Shown: positions 16,694 to 25,615, numbered from the stretch's first letter. The stretch: DNA of 64,000 nt from Herpetosiphon sp042688385 (GCF_042688385.1 NZ_JBHUPY010000007.1:186001-250000), one strand, 5' to 3'. Numbers and translations are program-made. The notes: generated by a model not told the origin, from the sequence alone.

Positions 16694-17778
16694 GCAATCG
16701 TGCGGCGAGCAGGCGTTGGAGATTGCAACCAAACCCAATTGTGGTCAAAGAGTTGCGTTCGCGTATGCGTGGTGGTCGAGCCTTTATCTTGCTCACGGGC
16801 TTTTTGCTGGGCTTGGGATTGGTTGGCTATGGCTTATTTCTGCGCGCTACCACCGGCCAAAACAACGGTGCACCGATTTTTAGTGCTCAAGTTGGCCAAA
16901 CCCTGTTTGCAGGCTTAGCCTTTATGTTGCTGTTTTTGGTGATTCTGATTGCGCCAGCAGTAACGGTTGGGGCAATTAGCAGCGAGCGCGAACGCCTCAC
17001 CTACGAAATGTTGATTGCCACCAATTTGCCATCGCATCGCTTGCTATGGGGCAAATTGATTTCAGCGCTATCGTACATTGCGCTTTTGCTTTTGGCGGCA
17101 ATTCCGCTGGGCAGCATTGTCTTTCTCTTTGGTGGGATCACCTTGCGCCATGTCATCCAAGCAGCAGTTATTATTGTGCTGAGTGCCATCACCAGCGCCA
17201 TGCTTGGGATTTGGGCCTCGGCAATGACCGGCAAAACCGGACGGGCAGCGGTCGTCAGCTATGTAATTATTGCCTTGGTGTTGGGTGGATTTTTGTTTGG
17301 AGCAGAAATCTGGACGAATCGCACGACCGATCCAGTACCAACTGGGTTATTAGCGCCAAACCCGATTAGCGCCTTAGCTTCGAGCCTTGGAACCTTATCG
17401 GGGTCAAGCAGTAGCGGCATGCCATTTGAAGCAATCCCGAGGGCGGCTGGCGGCGGGCCTGGTTGGTGGCCAGGCAGCAACCCCTTCAGCAATACGGGCC
17501 TCAATTTTCCAGGTTGGCGAACCTTTTCGATTGGCATTTACCCAGCAACCGATCAATTTGGGCCTGATGGCATGCCAATTATTGCCGAGCCACGTTCGGT
17601 TTGGCGCATTACCATCATCATTTTGATTATGGCATGTCTGGGCTTCTTTTGGATGGCGCTGCATGCCGTCAAACCACGCCGCCGCTGGTGGCCAACCTGG
17701 GGCGACGCAGCAATGCTCTCAGTCACCTCGCTCAGCTTGCTTGGTTTGGGCTTTTGGATTGGCTGGTGGTTCCGTTAG
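16690..17778 (+). CDS. ABC-2 type transporter permease
   Basis: The 362-residue protein has six or more membrane segments and the cytoplasmic start NPIVVKELRSRMRGGRAF that marks ABC-2 permeases. A segment with SSERERLTYEML between the second and third helices is the usual cytoplasmic coupling loop. An extracytoplasmic loop near residues 240-300 is rich in Gly and Pro. It pairs with the ATPase at 15740 and the large outer protein at 13431. Substrate unknown. Confidence 0.9.
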   Translation: MSNRAASRRWRLQPNPIVVKELRSRMRGGRAFILLTGFLLGLGLVGYGLFLRATTGQNNGAPIFSAQVGQTLFAGLAFMLLFLVILIAPAVTVGAISSERERLTYEMLIATNLPSHRLLWGKLISALSYIALLLLAAIPLGSIVFLFGGITLRHVIQAAVIIVLSAITSAMLGIWASAMTGKTGRAAVVSYVIIALVLGGFLFGAEIWTNRTTDPVPTGLLAPNPISALASSLGTLSGSSSSGMPFEAIPRAAGGGPGWWPGSNPFSNTGLNFPGWRTFSIGIYPATDQFGPDGMPIIAEPRSVWRITIIILIMACLGFFWMALHAVKPRRRWWPTWGDAAMLSVTSLSLLGLGFWIGWWFR

Positions 17779-17825
17779 ACCAAGTTCAAGCGCCAATCAA
17801 TAGCTCAAAAACACGAATTAAACGC

Positions 17826-17853
17826 CAACCCCGCGCCAATTGGCACGGGGTTG
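17826..17853. terminator. possible bidirectional hairpin between convergent genes
   Basis: CAACCCCG (17826-17833) pairs with CGGGGTTG (17846-17853), and inner CC/GG pairs extend the stem. It lies between the ABC operon and the convergent PP2C gene. There is no clear T-tract on either side, so termination is a guess from position. Confidence 0.35.
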
Positions 17854-17876
17854 ATGCATTGGAAGAAAAGACCAGG

Positions 17877-19124
17877 TTATGGAGTTGGGGTTGGTTGTTG
17901 CAAGGTTGGCGTAATGCCCGTGGTTGCAGTTGCCAACGGCCCAGTAGTCATAGGAGCTAAGGTTGTGGTTGGCTGGGTTGTTGGCATCAACGAAGGCACG
18001 GCCACCACATTTTGGCCTGGCGTTGTCGTCGTATCAGGAAACAGCAAACTCATTGGGGGCAACTTGAAGAAATACAATATCCCTAAGAGCGCCGCCAACA
18101 CGACCAACGAACCTAGAATGCCCCACCCCGATAAACCACCGCCTTCGGCCTTGGCCGCAGCGCGCGGCGCAGACGCAACAGGACGGGCATGAGCCTCGGC
18201 CATCGCTGGAGTCAAACGACCTGAAGCAGTCAGCGGCACGTGCTGTAGGGTTTCATCATCGTGCATCCCAACTACCGCCATAGGCTTGGTGCCAGTTGGC
18301 CCAGCAGGCAACTCAAATTCCTCAGTGATCGGGTCGGCACTGCGGGCTGGCGTATTCAGTGGCTGGTTTAATAATGTTTCCAGCAATGGATCATTAGCTT
18401 CAAGCTCATCAAGCTCATCAACTTCAACCAACAAAGCGGTGATATTATCGTAACCGCCAACTCCATTGGCCAGATCGATCAGCTTTGGCACAATCTGATC
18501 GAATGGCAACGTATTGATCGTACGTAAAATGGTTGCCTCATCAACGAAGCCATGCAAGCCGTCAGATGAGATCAAAAAGCGATCGCCAACCTGAACAGGC
18601 TCGCGAAACACATCAACTTGAACCTCGCGTTGATGCCCAACGGCGCGGGTAATGATGTTTTTGATCTTCGACTGTGACGCTTGTTCGCGGGTCATTAAGC
18701 CTGCGCGAACTTGCTCTTCAACAAATGAGTGATCAACCGTAATTTGGCGCATCGAGTTATTGCGAATTAAATAGGCTCGACTATCGCCAACATTGGCTAG
18801 AAACGCTACATTTTTGAAAACCAGCAAGGCCACCGAGGTGGTTCCCATATTGCCACGGCCACGGTCAAACACAGCCTGATTCGCACTCACGATAGACGTA
18901 GTGAGGGCCTTGGGAATATCGGTTTGAACAACGTTCGGAAATGTTGCCAACATGGTTTGCACAGCCGTTTGACTGGCGACTTCGCCAGCTAAATGACCGC
19001 CCATGCCATCGCAAACAACAAAAAGTTGGATTCCGTTTGGTAGCGGGTCGCCCACGCCATAGGCATCTTGGTTAACTTCGCGTGAACGCCCAATGTCGGT
19101 TTGTGCGCTGTGGCGTAGCTTCAT
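17877..19124 (-). CDS. PP2C-type Ser/Thr protein phosphatase with C-terminal membrane anchor
   Basis: The 415-residue protein removes phosphate from Ser/Thr residues of target proteins. The metal-dependent PP2C motifs are present: DIGRSREVNQDAYG, VVCDGMGGHLAGEVAS, NVGDSRAYL, SSDGLHGFV and GGYDNITALLVEV. The catalytic domain covers about residues 1-245 and sits in the cytoplasm. A linker of about 100 residues leads to one membrane segment (about 345-368) and a short Thr/Pro-rich outer tail, unlike the plain soluble PrpC form. Such phosphatases counteract Hanks-type kinases; no active kinase is adjacent. AGGAG lies five bases before the ATG at 19124. Its promoter has an internal inverted repeat. 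Confidence 0.92.
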   Translation of the reverse strand: MKLRHSAQTDIGRSREVNQDAYGVGDPLPNGIQLFVVCDGMGGHLAGEVASQTAVQTMLATFPNVVQTDIPKALTTSIVSANQAVFDRGRGNMGTTSVALLVFKNVAFLANVGDSRAYLIRNNSMRQITVDHSFVEEQVRAGLMTREQASQSKIKNIITRAVGHQREVQVDVFREPVQVGDRFLISSDGLHGFVDEATILRTINTLPFDQIVPKLIDLANGVGGYDNITALLVEVDELDELEANDPLLETLLNQPLNTPARSADPITEEFELPAGPTGTKPMAVVGMHDDETLQHVPLTASGRLTPAMAEAHARPVASAPRAAAKAEGGGLSGWGILGSLVVLAALLGILYFFKLPPMSLLFPDTTTTPGQNVVAVPSLMPTTQPTTTLAPMTTGPLATATTGITPTLQQPTPTP

Positions 19125-19175
19125 CGATACTCCTGTCAATCCCGGGACGATTTACATCGTGAGTGTATCGGCGCG

Positions 19176-19204
19176 AGTATAGCATAGGCCGTACTATGCG
19201 GCAA
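19176..19204 (-). promoter_or_regulatory. PP2C promoter with inverted repeat
   Basis: On the minus strand TTGCCG (19204-19199) and TATACT (19181-19176) are 17 bases apart. The spacer holds GCATAG and CTATGC arms (19182-19187 and 19194-19199) around six bases, a potential operator. The leader before the phosphatase start is about 50 bases. Confidence 0.5.
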
Positions 19205-19301
19205 CAATTGATTCACGGCGTAAAATACATTTTGAGCTATTTTTGTTATTGTATTGATCATCTGGGTGAATGTCTATAGGCAGAAAGCCCAAAAAGCCCT
19301 G

Positions 19302-19320
19302 TGCTATAATTGCGCAATTA
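19302..19320 (+). promoter_or_regulatory. extended -10 promoter of the ROK gene with a 14-base palindrome
   Basis: TGCTATAAT (19302-19310) is an extended -10 element, which can work without a good -35 box; none is seen. TAATTGCGCAATTA (19307-19320) is a perfect palindrome overlapping the -10 box and the likely start point, so it is a candidate operator. Confidence 0.5.
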
Positions 19321-19351
19321 AAGATCCGCATGAAAGGTATTGGTTTTTTGT

Positions 19352-20308
19352 ATGGCATTTGCAATCGGGATTGATCTCGGTGGCACCCATTTACGGGCTG
19401 CCTTAGTAGACCGAGAAGGTGAAATTCTTGCCCATGAACGGATTCGGACTGAAGCCCACGAAGGTGCCGAGGCAGTGGTTGGTCGGATTACCCAATTAAT
19501 TAACGCCATGATCGCTGCGGCGAATGGTGAAACAATTGTCGGCGTTGGCATCGCCGCCCCAGGCCCGCTTAATCCTTTTACGGGCACGGTCATTACTATG
19601 CCCAATTTGCCAGGCTGGGAGAACTTTCCGATCCGCGAACGAATCGCAGCCCAAGTGCCCTTCCCTGTTGTGCTGGGCAACGATGCCAATCTCGCAGCAG
19701 TTGGCGAATGGTTGTTCGGCGGCGGGCGAGGCATGCAAAATATGATCTATGTCACAATTAGCACTGGCGTTGGCGGCGGCGTTATTTGCGATGGCCGTTT
19801 GTTGCTTGGCTACAATGGCTTTGCCGCCGAAGTTGGCCACATGGTGCTCGATCCCCACGGCTTTGCTCCAGCTACGCCTACTCCCGCAGGCTCGTGGGAA
19901 GCCTTGGCATCGGGCACGTTTTTGGCCTACCACGCTGCTGAAGCGATGCGCGCTGGCACAGAAACGGTGCTTAATCAATTAACCACCCCCGATGCAGTGA
20001 CGACCCATCATTTGGATCTTGCGGCCCAACAAGGCGACGAGTTGGCAATTCGCTTGATCGAAAACGCTGGTTTTTGGTCGGGCATCGCCTTTGTCAACCT
20101 GTTGCATATGTTCAGCCCTGAGGCAATTTTCGTGGGTGGCGGGGTCTCCAACTTAGGCGATCGCCTGCTCAACCCAGCCCGAGCCGAAATTAGCAAACGC
20201 GCCTTGCCTGGCTATCGCAATGTGCCAATTCATCAAACCAAAATGGGCGATAACCTTGGCGTGCTCGGTGCCGCCGCCTATGCATTTAGCTCAGTCGAAT
20301 TCGCCTAG
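19352..20308 (+). CDS. ROK family sugar kinase, glucokinase-like, lacking the zinc motif
   Basis: The 318-residue protein has the ROK phosphate motif AIGIDLGGTHLRAAL, the GIAAPGPLNPFTG segment, the catalytic-region NDANLAAVGEW and STGVGGGVICDGRLL. ROK kinases phosphorylate glucose or related sugars, and glucokinase is the likeliest role. It differs from most relatives: after EVGHMVLD the usual CxCGxxGCxE zinc-binding stretch is replaced by FAPATPTPAGSWEALASG, with no cysteine at all. The conserved glutamate survives. The start at 19352 follows the family start; ribosome-site support is weak, and TTG 19340 is the alternative. Confidence 0.85.
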   Translation: MAFAIGIDLGGTHLRAALVDREGEILAHERIRTEAHEGAEAVVGRITQLINAMIAAANGETIVGVGIAAPGPLNPFTGTVITMPNLPGWENFPIRERIAAQVPFPVVLGNDANLAAVGEWLFGGGRGMQNMIYVTISTGVGGGVICDGRLLLGYNGFAAEVGHMVLDPHGFAPATPTPAGSWEALASGTFLAYHAAEAMRAGTETVLNQLTTPDAVTTHHLDLAAQQGDELAIRLIENAGFWSGIAFVNLLHMFSPEAIFVGGGVSNLGDRLLNPARAEISKRALPGYRNVPIHQTKMGDNLGVLGAAAYAFSSVEFA

Positions 20309-20398
20309 TTCTCTGGCAAGCCGCTCGGTTCCAAAGCATCCCGCTAACGCGTCTTTGGGTCTTGGCGGCTTGGCGTTTTTAGCACAAAGGATTTCAGC

Positions 20399-21295
20399 AT
20401 GTCGCTCAGGATTCGCCGCAGTGAAATGACCTGCCCAGCGCATAGCCTCGCCATGATCAGCAAAGCCGCTGTTTCTGAGGCCGATGAGGTCATTATCGAT
20501 TTGGAAGATGCGTGTGCAGTTTCACAAAAAATTGCTGCCCGCGCTACGGTCATTCAGGCCTTGCAAACGCTTGATTTTGGTCAAAAGCTGGTGGCGGTGC
20601 GGCCAAACGCCGTCCAAACTCATTATCACTATCGCGATGTGGTTGAAATTGTCGAGGCTGCTGGTGATAAAATCGACGTGCTGGTGATTCCAAAAATCGA
20701 AACTGCTGATGATGTGCGCTTTGTTGATCGTTTGCTGAGCCAAATCGAAGCCAATATTGGCCTTGCGGTTGGTTCGATTAAACTCGAAGTATTAATTGAA
20801 GGCACGCGGGCGTTGCAAGCGGTTGAGCACATTGCCAATGCTTCGCCGCGTTTGGAAAGCCTGATTTTTGGTTTGGCCGATTATGCAGGCGATTTGGGCG
20901 CACGTTCTGCTGACGATCAATGGGGCATGTTTGCCTACCCCAAGCACAAAATGCTGGTTGCTGCCAAAGCGGCTGGGCTGGCGGCGATTGATAATGTAAC
21001 GTTTGCCTTCCGCGATTCTGAGGCTTGTCAACGCGATGCTAAGCGGGCCGCTGCGATGGGCTTCGATGGCAAATGGGCAATTCATCCAGCCCAAGTGCCA
21101 ATCATCAACCAAGCCTTTTTGCCAACTGCCGCCGAAATCGCCGAGGCCCAACGCTTAATCAACGCCTATGCCGCCGCCGATCAAGATGCAGGGTTGGGCG
21201 CAATTGCAATTGATGATCAGATGATCGATGCGGCAAGTTTGCGGGTGCATGCCAAAAAATTAGCCCTCGCCCAACGCGCAGGGTTAGTGGAATAG
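20399..21295 (+). CDS. HpcH/HpaI aldolase family CoA-ester lyase (CitE-like)
   Basis: The 298-residue protein has the TIM-barrel features of CitE/malyl-CoA lyase proteins: RSEMTCPAHSLAMISKA at the start, EVIIDLEDA with the Mg-binding Glu/Asp, VRPNAVQT, VLVIPKIE, FGLADYAGDLG and KWAIHPAQVPIINQAF. Family members cleave or hydrolyse (S)-citramalyl-, malyl- or citryl-CoA in the cytoplasm. No citrate lyase subunits (citD, citF) are nearby, so a role as malyl/citramalyl-CoA lyase or thioesterase is more likely than citrate lyase. AGGA lies upstream of the ATG. It follows the ROK gene by 90 bases on the same strand and may be co-transcribed. Confidence 0.85.
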   Translation: MSLRIRRSEMTCPAHSLAMISKAAVSEADEVIIDLEDACAVSQKIAARATVIQALQTLDFGQKLVAVRPNAVQTHYHYRDVVEIVEAAGDKIDVLVIPKIETADDVRFVDRLLSQIEANIGLAVGSIKLEVLIEGTRALQAVEHIANASPRLESLIFGLADYAGDLGARSADDQWGMFAYPKHKMLVAAKAAGLAAIDNVTFAFRDSEACQRDAKRAAAMGFDGKWAIHPAQVPIINQAFLPTAAEIAEAQRLINAYAAADQDAGLGAIAIDDQMIDAASLRVHAKKLALAQRAGLVE

Positions 21296-21313
21296 TTCAG
21301 AATGATGGTGATT

Positions 21314-21446
21314 CCCTCACCCCCCAGACCCCTCGCCTACTGAACGCGGGCGAGGGGGAGCAGCCGTGGTTCACCAAGGAATTGGGAGAGAACCACAGGA
21401 TTAAAGCCCCTCTCCCGTTGGGCGGGAGAGGGGTTGGGGTGAGGGG
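21314..21446. repeat. dispersed GC-rich inverted repeat, copy 1
   Basis: The left end CCCTCACCCCCCAGACCCC and the right end GGGGTTGGGGTGAGGGG are inverted copies, with a second inner pair (GCGGGCGAGGGGG and CCCCTCTCCCGTTGGGCG). The middle has a less conserved AT-richer stretch. It starts 18 bases after the CitE-like stop codon. Other copies are at 23361, 28954, 34491, 38843 and 57277. Confidence 0.8.
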
Positions 21447-21547
21447 AACGGATCTCACTAGCCATAACTCAATCAATTTCGTGCCTCATGATATACTGTG
21501 AGCAGACTGACATTGCAAGCCCTCACACATAGGACATAAAAAACACA

Positions 21548-23350
21548 ATGGCTGAACAGACGCACATTCGCAACTTTAGCATTATCGCCCACGTCGATCA
21601 TGGCAAAACTACCCTCTCGGATCGCCTGTTGGAAGTGACCCAAACTCTTTCATCACGCGAGATGCGTGCCCAAACCCTTGATGCCATGGATTTGGAACGC
21701 GAAAAGGGCATCACAATCAAGATGCACCCCGTCCGGCTAGAATATACTGCCAAGGATGGTCAACAATATGCCTTGCATATGATCGACTGCCCTGGTCACG
21801 TTGACTTTAGCTACGAAGTTTCACGCTCGTTGCAAGCCTGTGAAGGCGCATTGTTGATCGTTGATGCTTCGCAAGGCATCGAAGCCCAAACCTTGGCCAA
21901 TGTCTACTTGGCGCTCGAAAACAATCTCGAAATTATTCCAATCTTGAATAAAATCGATTTGCCTGGGGCCGAGGTTGAGCGGGTTTCCGAGGAAGTCGAG
22001 CATGTGCTGGGCTTGCCACGCGAAGAGATTATTTTGGCTTCGGGCAAGGAAGGCACCGGCGTGCCCGAAATTCTCGAAGCAATTGTCGCCCGCATTCCAC
22101 CACCAAAAGGGAAGAACGAAGCCCCAGCCCGCGCGTTGATTTTCGATTCGCAATATAACGCCTATAAAGGGGTGATTGCCTATATTCGGGTCGTCGATGG
22201 CACGATTCGCACTGGCGATAAATTGCGCTTGATGGGCACCGACGTGCTGACCGAAGCGATGGAAATTGGCTTCTTCCGGCCCGGCATGGTTGCTGGACAA
22301 TCGCTCAGCGCTGGCGAGGTAGGCTACATCGCGACGGGCTTGAAGTCGGTGCGCGATTGCCAAGTTGGCGATACGATCACTCTAATTGATAACCCTGCAA
22401 CGGAAACCTTGGCTCCCTACGAACCAGCCAAACCAATGGTCTTTGCTGGTTTGTATCCCGTTGATTCAGGCGATTACACCTTGCTGCGCGATGCGCTCGA
22501 TAAATTACGCCTGAACGATGCAGCGCTTTCCTTCGAGCCAGAAACCTCAGCCGCCTTGGGCTTTGGCTTTCGGGCTGGCTTCTTGGGCTTGCTGCACATG
22601 GAAATTGTTCAAGAACGATTGGAACGCGAATACAACATCGACTTGTTGATCACCGCGCCAAGCGTGGAATATCAAGTGTTGACCCATGCTGGCGAGATTT
22701 TGATCATCGATAATCCGTCGGAATTGCCCGATGTTGGCATGATCGATCAAATCGAAGAGCCAATGATGGCGATCAGCATTATCGTACCAACCCGCTATAT
22801 CGGCGTGGTGATGGAATTGGTCACTGGCAAGCGTGGCGTGTTCCAAAGCATGGATTATCTCGATAAAGAGCGGGTGGTGCTGAAGTACGAAATTCCACTT
22901 TCTGAAATTGTGGTCGATTTCTACGATTCGCTCAAATCGCGCACCCAAGGCTATGCCTCGTTGGATTATCATCTGAGCAGCTATCGCACTTCCGATTTGG
23001 TGAAGCTCGACGTATTGGTCAATGGCACGCCAGTCGATGCGCTTTCGATGATCACCCACCGCGATAATGCCTATCGCCAAGGCCGCCAATTGGTCGAAAA
23101 GCTACAAAAGCTGATTCCACGCCAAATGTTTGAAGTGCCAATTCAAGCAGCAGTTGGCTCACGGGTCATCGCCCGCGAAACCATTCGCGCAATGCGCAAA
23201 GACGTGTTGTCGAAATGTTATGGTGGCGACATCAGCCGCAAGCGCAAGCTCTTGGAAAAGCAAAAAGAAGGCAAGAAGCGCATGAAGATGGTCGGCAACG
23301 TCGAAATTCCGCAAGATGCCTTTATGGCGGTCTTAAAGCTCGACAGCTAG
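21548..23350 (+). CDS. lepA: elongation factor 4 (LepA)
   Basis: The 600-residue translational GTPase has G1 AHVDHGKTT (residues 14-22), switch II DCPGHVDF, NKIDLPGA (G4), EF-G-like domains II, III and V, and the LepA-specific C-terminus ending in GGDISRKRKLLEKQKEGKKR and VGNVEIPQDAFMAVLK. LepA remodels stalled or mispositioned ribosomes and helps recover translation under stress. Length and domain order match the family exactly. An AGGA element lies about 13 bases upstream, a little far. A repeat element lies between its stop codon and the terminator at 23628. Confidence 0.98.
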   Translation: MAEQTHIRNFSIIAHVDHGKTTLSDRLLEVTQTLSSREMRAQTLDAMDLEREKGITIKMHPVRLEYTAKDGQQYALHMIDCPGHVDFSYEVSRSLQACEGALLIVDASQGIEAQTLANVYLALENNLEIIPILNKIDLPGAEVERVSEEVEHVLGLPREEIILASGKEGTGVPEILEAIVARIPPPKGKNEAPARALIFDSQYNAYKGVIAYIRVVDGTIRTGDKLRLMGTDVLTEAMEIGFFRPGMVAGQSLSAGEVGYIATGLKSVRDCQVGDTITLIDNPATETLAPYEPAKPMVFAGLYPVDSGDYTLLRDALDKLRLNDAALSFEPETSAALGFGFRAGFLGLLHMEIVQERLEREYNIDLLITAPSVEYQVLTHAGEILIIDNPSELPDVGMIDQIEEPMMAISIIVPTRYIGVVMELVTGKRGVFQSMDYLDKERVVLKYEIPLSEIVVDFYDSLKSRTQGYASLDYHLSSYRTSDLVKLDVLVNGTPVDALSMITHRDNAYRQGRQLVEKLQKLIPRQMFEVPIQAAVGSRVIARETIRAMRKDVLSKCYGGDISRKRKLLEKQKEGKKRMKMVGNVEIPQDAFMAVLKLDS

Positions 23351-23360
23351 GCCTGAGATT

Positions 23361-23613
23361 CCCTCACCCCTCTCCCGTTGGACGGGCGAGGGGATTTTTC
23401 GTTCGGTGGTAAAGATCCCCTCTCCCCAGCCCCCTCGCCCGTGACGCGGGCGAGGGGCTTTAAGCCTGTGGTTTTGCATGATTTGTGGTAAACATTGGTG
23501 CTCCCCCTCGCCCGCGTTTTCGTGGAAGAGGGGGCTGGGGGGTGAGGGAACGCTCCACTGCCGACCAATCGCTCAAAACCGACCCTTAAAAGGAGCGGGC
23601 TGGGGGTGAGGGA
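23361..23613. repeat. dispersed GC-rich inverted repeat, copy 2 (composite)
   Basis: The block starts 10 bases after the lepA stop codon. It contains several CCCTCACCCC/CCCCTCTCCC elements and their inverse GGGGTGAGGG, plus a fragment at 23590-23613 with GCTGGGGGTGAGGG. It looks like one full element with partial extra copies. It lies inside the region transcribed with lepA because the terminator follows it. Confidence 0.75.
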
Positions 23614-23627
23614 ATACGAAAACAGCA

Positions 23628-23661
23628 ACTCCACACGCATCAAAACGTGTGGAGTTTTTTT
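23628..23661 (+). terminator. lepA terminator
   Basis: ACTCCACACG (23628-23637) and CGTGTGGAGT (23646-23655) form a perfect 10-pair stem, followed by seven T. It is nearly 280 bases after the lepA stop codon because of the repeat block between them. Confidence 0.9.
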
Positions 23662-23741
23662 GTGCCTGTGATACTTTGGCATGTTATTGGTATTAACTTA
23701 CGAACGTTCATTGAGAATCGAACCTAGCGCGAGGTAGCCTC

Positions 23742-24293
23742 ATGACCAATGAGCAGGAGTTAAGTTTTGACCAACTCTATACCACCCATTTCAAAGCAAT
23801 TTACAACTATGTGTACTACCGAGTGCATAACAACGCCGTTGCCGATGATCTGACGGCGCAGATTTTTGAGCGTGCATTGCGCCATTTTGACCAATATCAA
23901 CCAGCCAAAGCGCCATTTGTGGTTTGGTTGTTTACCATCGCGCGGCGGGTTGTGCAATCGTATATGCGTCGTCAACGCTTAATCCAATGGTTGCCGCTCG
24001 ATAGCTTTCGCGAATCGCACAACCAGCACAACCCAGAAACTGTTGTGTTGGCCCAAATCGAACAGCAAGCCTTATTGACGGCGCTGCGAGGGCTGAGCCA
24101 ACGCGAACAAGAGATCATCACGCTTAAGTTTGTGGCTAGGCTAACCAATCGTCAGATTGCCCAAATTAGCAGCTTAAGCGAATCGAATGTTGGCACAATC
24201 GCCGCCCGCAGCTTGCTCAAATTACGCCGTTCACTCAGCCAGTCGCAAGGAGAAACCAATGTCGAAACAACAACCCCAACCTGGTCGCACTGA
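23742..24293 (+). CDS. ECF-type RNA polymerase sigma factor
   Basis: The 183-residue protein has sigma region 2 (about residues 10-75: YYRVHNNAVADDLTAQIFERAL and WLFTIARRVVQSYMRR) and region 4 (about 115-165: LSQREQEIITLKFVARLTNRQIAQIS), with no region 3, as in group 4 sigma factors. It directs RNA polymerase to a small stress regulon. GAGG lies upstream of the ATG. The start of the putative anti-sigma gene lies inside its last codons, so the two are coupled. Confidence 0.92.
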   Translation: MTNEQELSFDQLYTTHFKAIYNYVYYRVHNNAVADDLTAQIFERALRHFDQYQPAKAPFVVWLFTIARRVVQSYMRRQRLIQWLPLDSFRESHNQHNPETVVLAQIEQQALLTALRGLSQREQEIITLKFVARLTNRQIAQISSLSESNVGTIAARSLLKLRRSLSQSQGETNVETTTPTWSH

Positions 24294-25083
24294 TCGCGGC
24301 TTGATCGCCGAAGAAACTGTGCTGAGGCTCTTGAGCGAAAGCGACCCTTCGGCTCAGAGTTCGCTCTATCAGCCGCTTCGCCAACGTTTATTCCAACAAA
24401 AAACATATAAGGAGATTAAACCAATGCGGACACCACGTTTTGCTTTGCTGTTTGGCTTGGCGTTGGTCGCGCTGCTGGCGCTAACGCCAGTTCGCAGCAG
24501 TTTGGCCGCAGTTTTACAACAATTTGGCTTGATTCGGGTCACTGATCAGGCAACTTCAGGCCAACAATTCCAAGGCCAGCAACTGCCTGCCTATGATCCA
24601 AGTTTGCCTGAACCAACCAGCGTGCCAGCACCAAGCATCGCAAGCATCGAAAGCCTTTCAAGCCAACTTGGCAGCCATGTGTATGCTGCAAGCACTGTGC
24701 CAGCTGGCTATCAACTTTTGGAGCGCCACATGAACGTTGGCAGCATCGGTTCGACCGTGATTAGCTATTATGCGAATCAACAAGATACGACCAATGCCGA
24801 TCAGGCAATGATCAGCCTGAGCCAAACCCACCAAACTCAAGCCAATGCCCAAGCCTACGATTTTGCGGTTGGTTCAGCTGCTAGCACACCAGTGCAAGTG
24901 CGCGGCGTTAGCGGCCTCTGGATTGAACAAGCACCATTGTTGTTGGCCGACGATGGGACTGGTCATTTCACAACTGTCGGAGTCAATGTATTGGTTTGGA
25001 GCGACGGCGCTAATAGCTTCAAACTCGAAAGCAATCGTTTGGACTTAGCAGCAATGAAAGCTTTCGCTGAATCACTCCAATAA
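24259..25083 (+). CDS. putative anti-sigma factor with extracytoplasmic DUF4367-like domain
   Basis: The 274-residue protein has a cytoplasmic start of about 55 residues, one membrane helix (about 59-78: FALLFGLALVALLALTPV) and an outer domain whose VYAASTVPAGYQLL, ISYYANQQ, GLWIEQAPLLL and NSFKLESN segments resemble DUF4367. Coupling to the ECF sigma gene (the start overlaps the sigma stop by 35 bases, AAGGAG upstream) and this topology make an anti-sigma role likely: the inner part binds sigma and the outer part senses an envelope signal. No zinc-finger HxxxCxxC motif is seen, so this is inference from context. Confidence 0.75.
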   Translation: MSKQQPQPGRTDRGLIAEETVLRLLSESDPSAQSSLYQPLRQRLFQQKTYKEIKPMRTPRFALLFGLALVALLALTPVRSSLAAVLQQFGLIRVTDQATSGQQFQGQQLPAYDPSLPEPTSVPAPSIASIESLSSQLGSHVYAASTVPAGYQLLERHMNVGSIGSTVISYYANQQDTTNADQAMISLSQTHQTQANAQAYDFAVGSAASTPVQVRGVSGLWIEQAPLLLADDGTGHFTTVGVNVLVWSDGANSFKLESNRLDLAAMKAFAESLQ

Positions 25084-25100
25084 ATCGAACATCCCTATAA

Positions 25101-25141
25101 TTCAAGCCCAACCCAAATGCAGATTTTGGGTTGGGCTTGAA
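25101..25141. terminator. bidirectional terminator
   Basis: A 17-pair perfect stem (25101-25117 with 25125-25141, arms starting TTCAAGCCC) has a short loop. It lies between the convergent sigma/anti-sigma operon and the gene ending at 25151, with A/T-rich flanks on both sides. Confidence 0.85.
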
Positions 25142-25150
25142 ATTTAAAGG

Positions 25151-25615
25151 CTAGATTCGCGCCGCAGGTGACCGACGACGTTGGATAAATCCCGCCAAAA
25201 TTGGCGTGCCAACGCCAAGTGCGGCAATCCACAGCGCTTTGTACAGCACTGGCAAGAAACTAGTGGGGAAATTGCTTGGCACATCGCCAATCAACACCAA
25301 CATGCCGAGCGTTACCGCAACGCCCACGATATAAATGAGCAGCAGCTGCCACCAAGCAACATGGCCTGTTGCCTGATGCCGCTGCCATGTCGTTGCTAAA
25401 ATTCGCCCTAATTGATCAGCGCTGCCAAATTGATCCAGCGCAGTTGTCACCGCCGTCGCCTGATCAGCACCTTGCTGCATTGCTTGATCAACCAACGCCT
25501 CAAGATGGCTGCGAAGCTCACGAATTTCATCTGTGCGCTGAGCGGCAGGCAAGTTGGAAAATTCGGCAGCCACGGTTTTCAAATAACGTTCAATTCGATC
25601 AGATGCTGGGGTCAT
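25151..25615 (-). CDS. membrane protein with N-terminal HAAS-like helical domain
   Basis: The 154-residue protein has an N-terminal soluble helical part (about 1-75: RIERYLKTV, RTDEIRELRSHLEALVDQAM, ALDQFGSADQLGRIL). This matches the HAAS/DUF1700-type domain that often accompanies PadR regulators. Two membrane helices follow (about 88-110 and 122-142) and a basic tail. Its start overlaps the end of the padR-like gene by 17 bases. Proteins of this kind are thought to transmit the PadR-controlled signal at the membrane; the exact role is unknown. Confidence 0.75.
   Translation of the reverse strand: MTPASDRIERYLKTVAAEFSNLPAAQRTDEIRELRSHLEALVDQAMQQGADQATAVTTALDQFGSADQLGRILATTWQRHQATGHVAWWQLLLIYIVGVAVTLGMLVLIGDVPSNFPTSFLPVLYKALWIAALGVGTPILAGFIQRRRSPAARI

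Noticed and set aside
22547..23089. Minus-strand open frame opposite lepA (about 180 codons)
   Set aside because: lepA is certain on the plus strand. The antisense frame has His/Ile-rich composition typical of a shadow and no start signal.
23347..23682. Open frames inside the GC-rich repeat blocks
   Set aside because: They read through inverted-repeat arms and produce Pro/Ser/Arg-rich peptides with no start signal. Similar frames occur at the other repeat copies.
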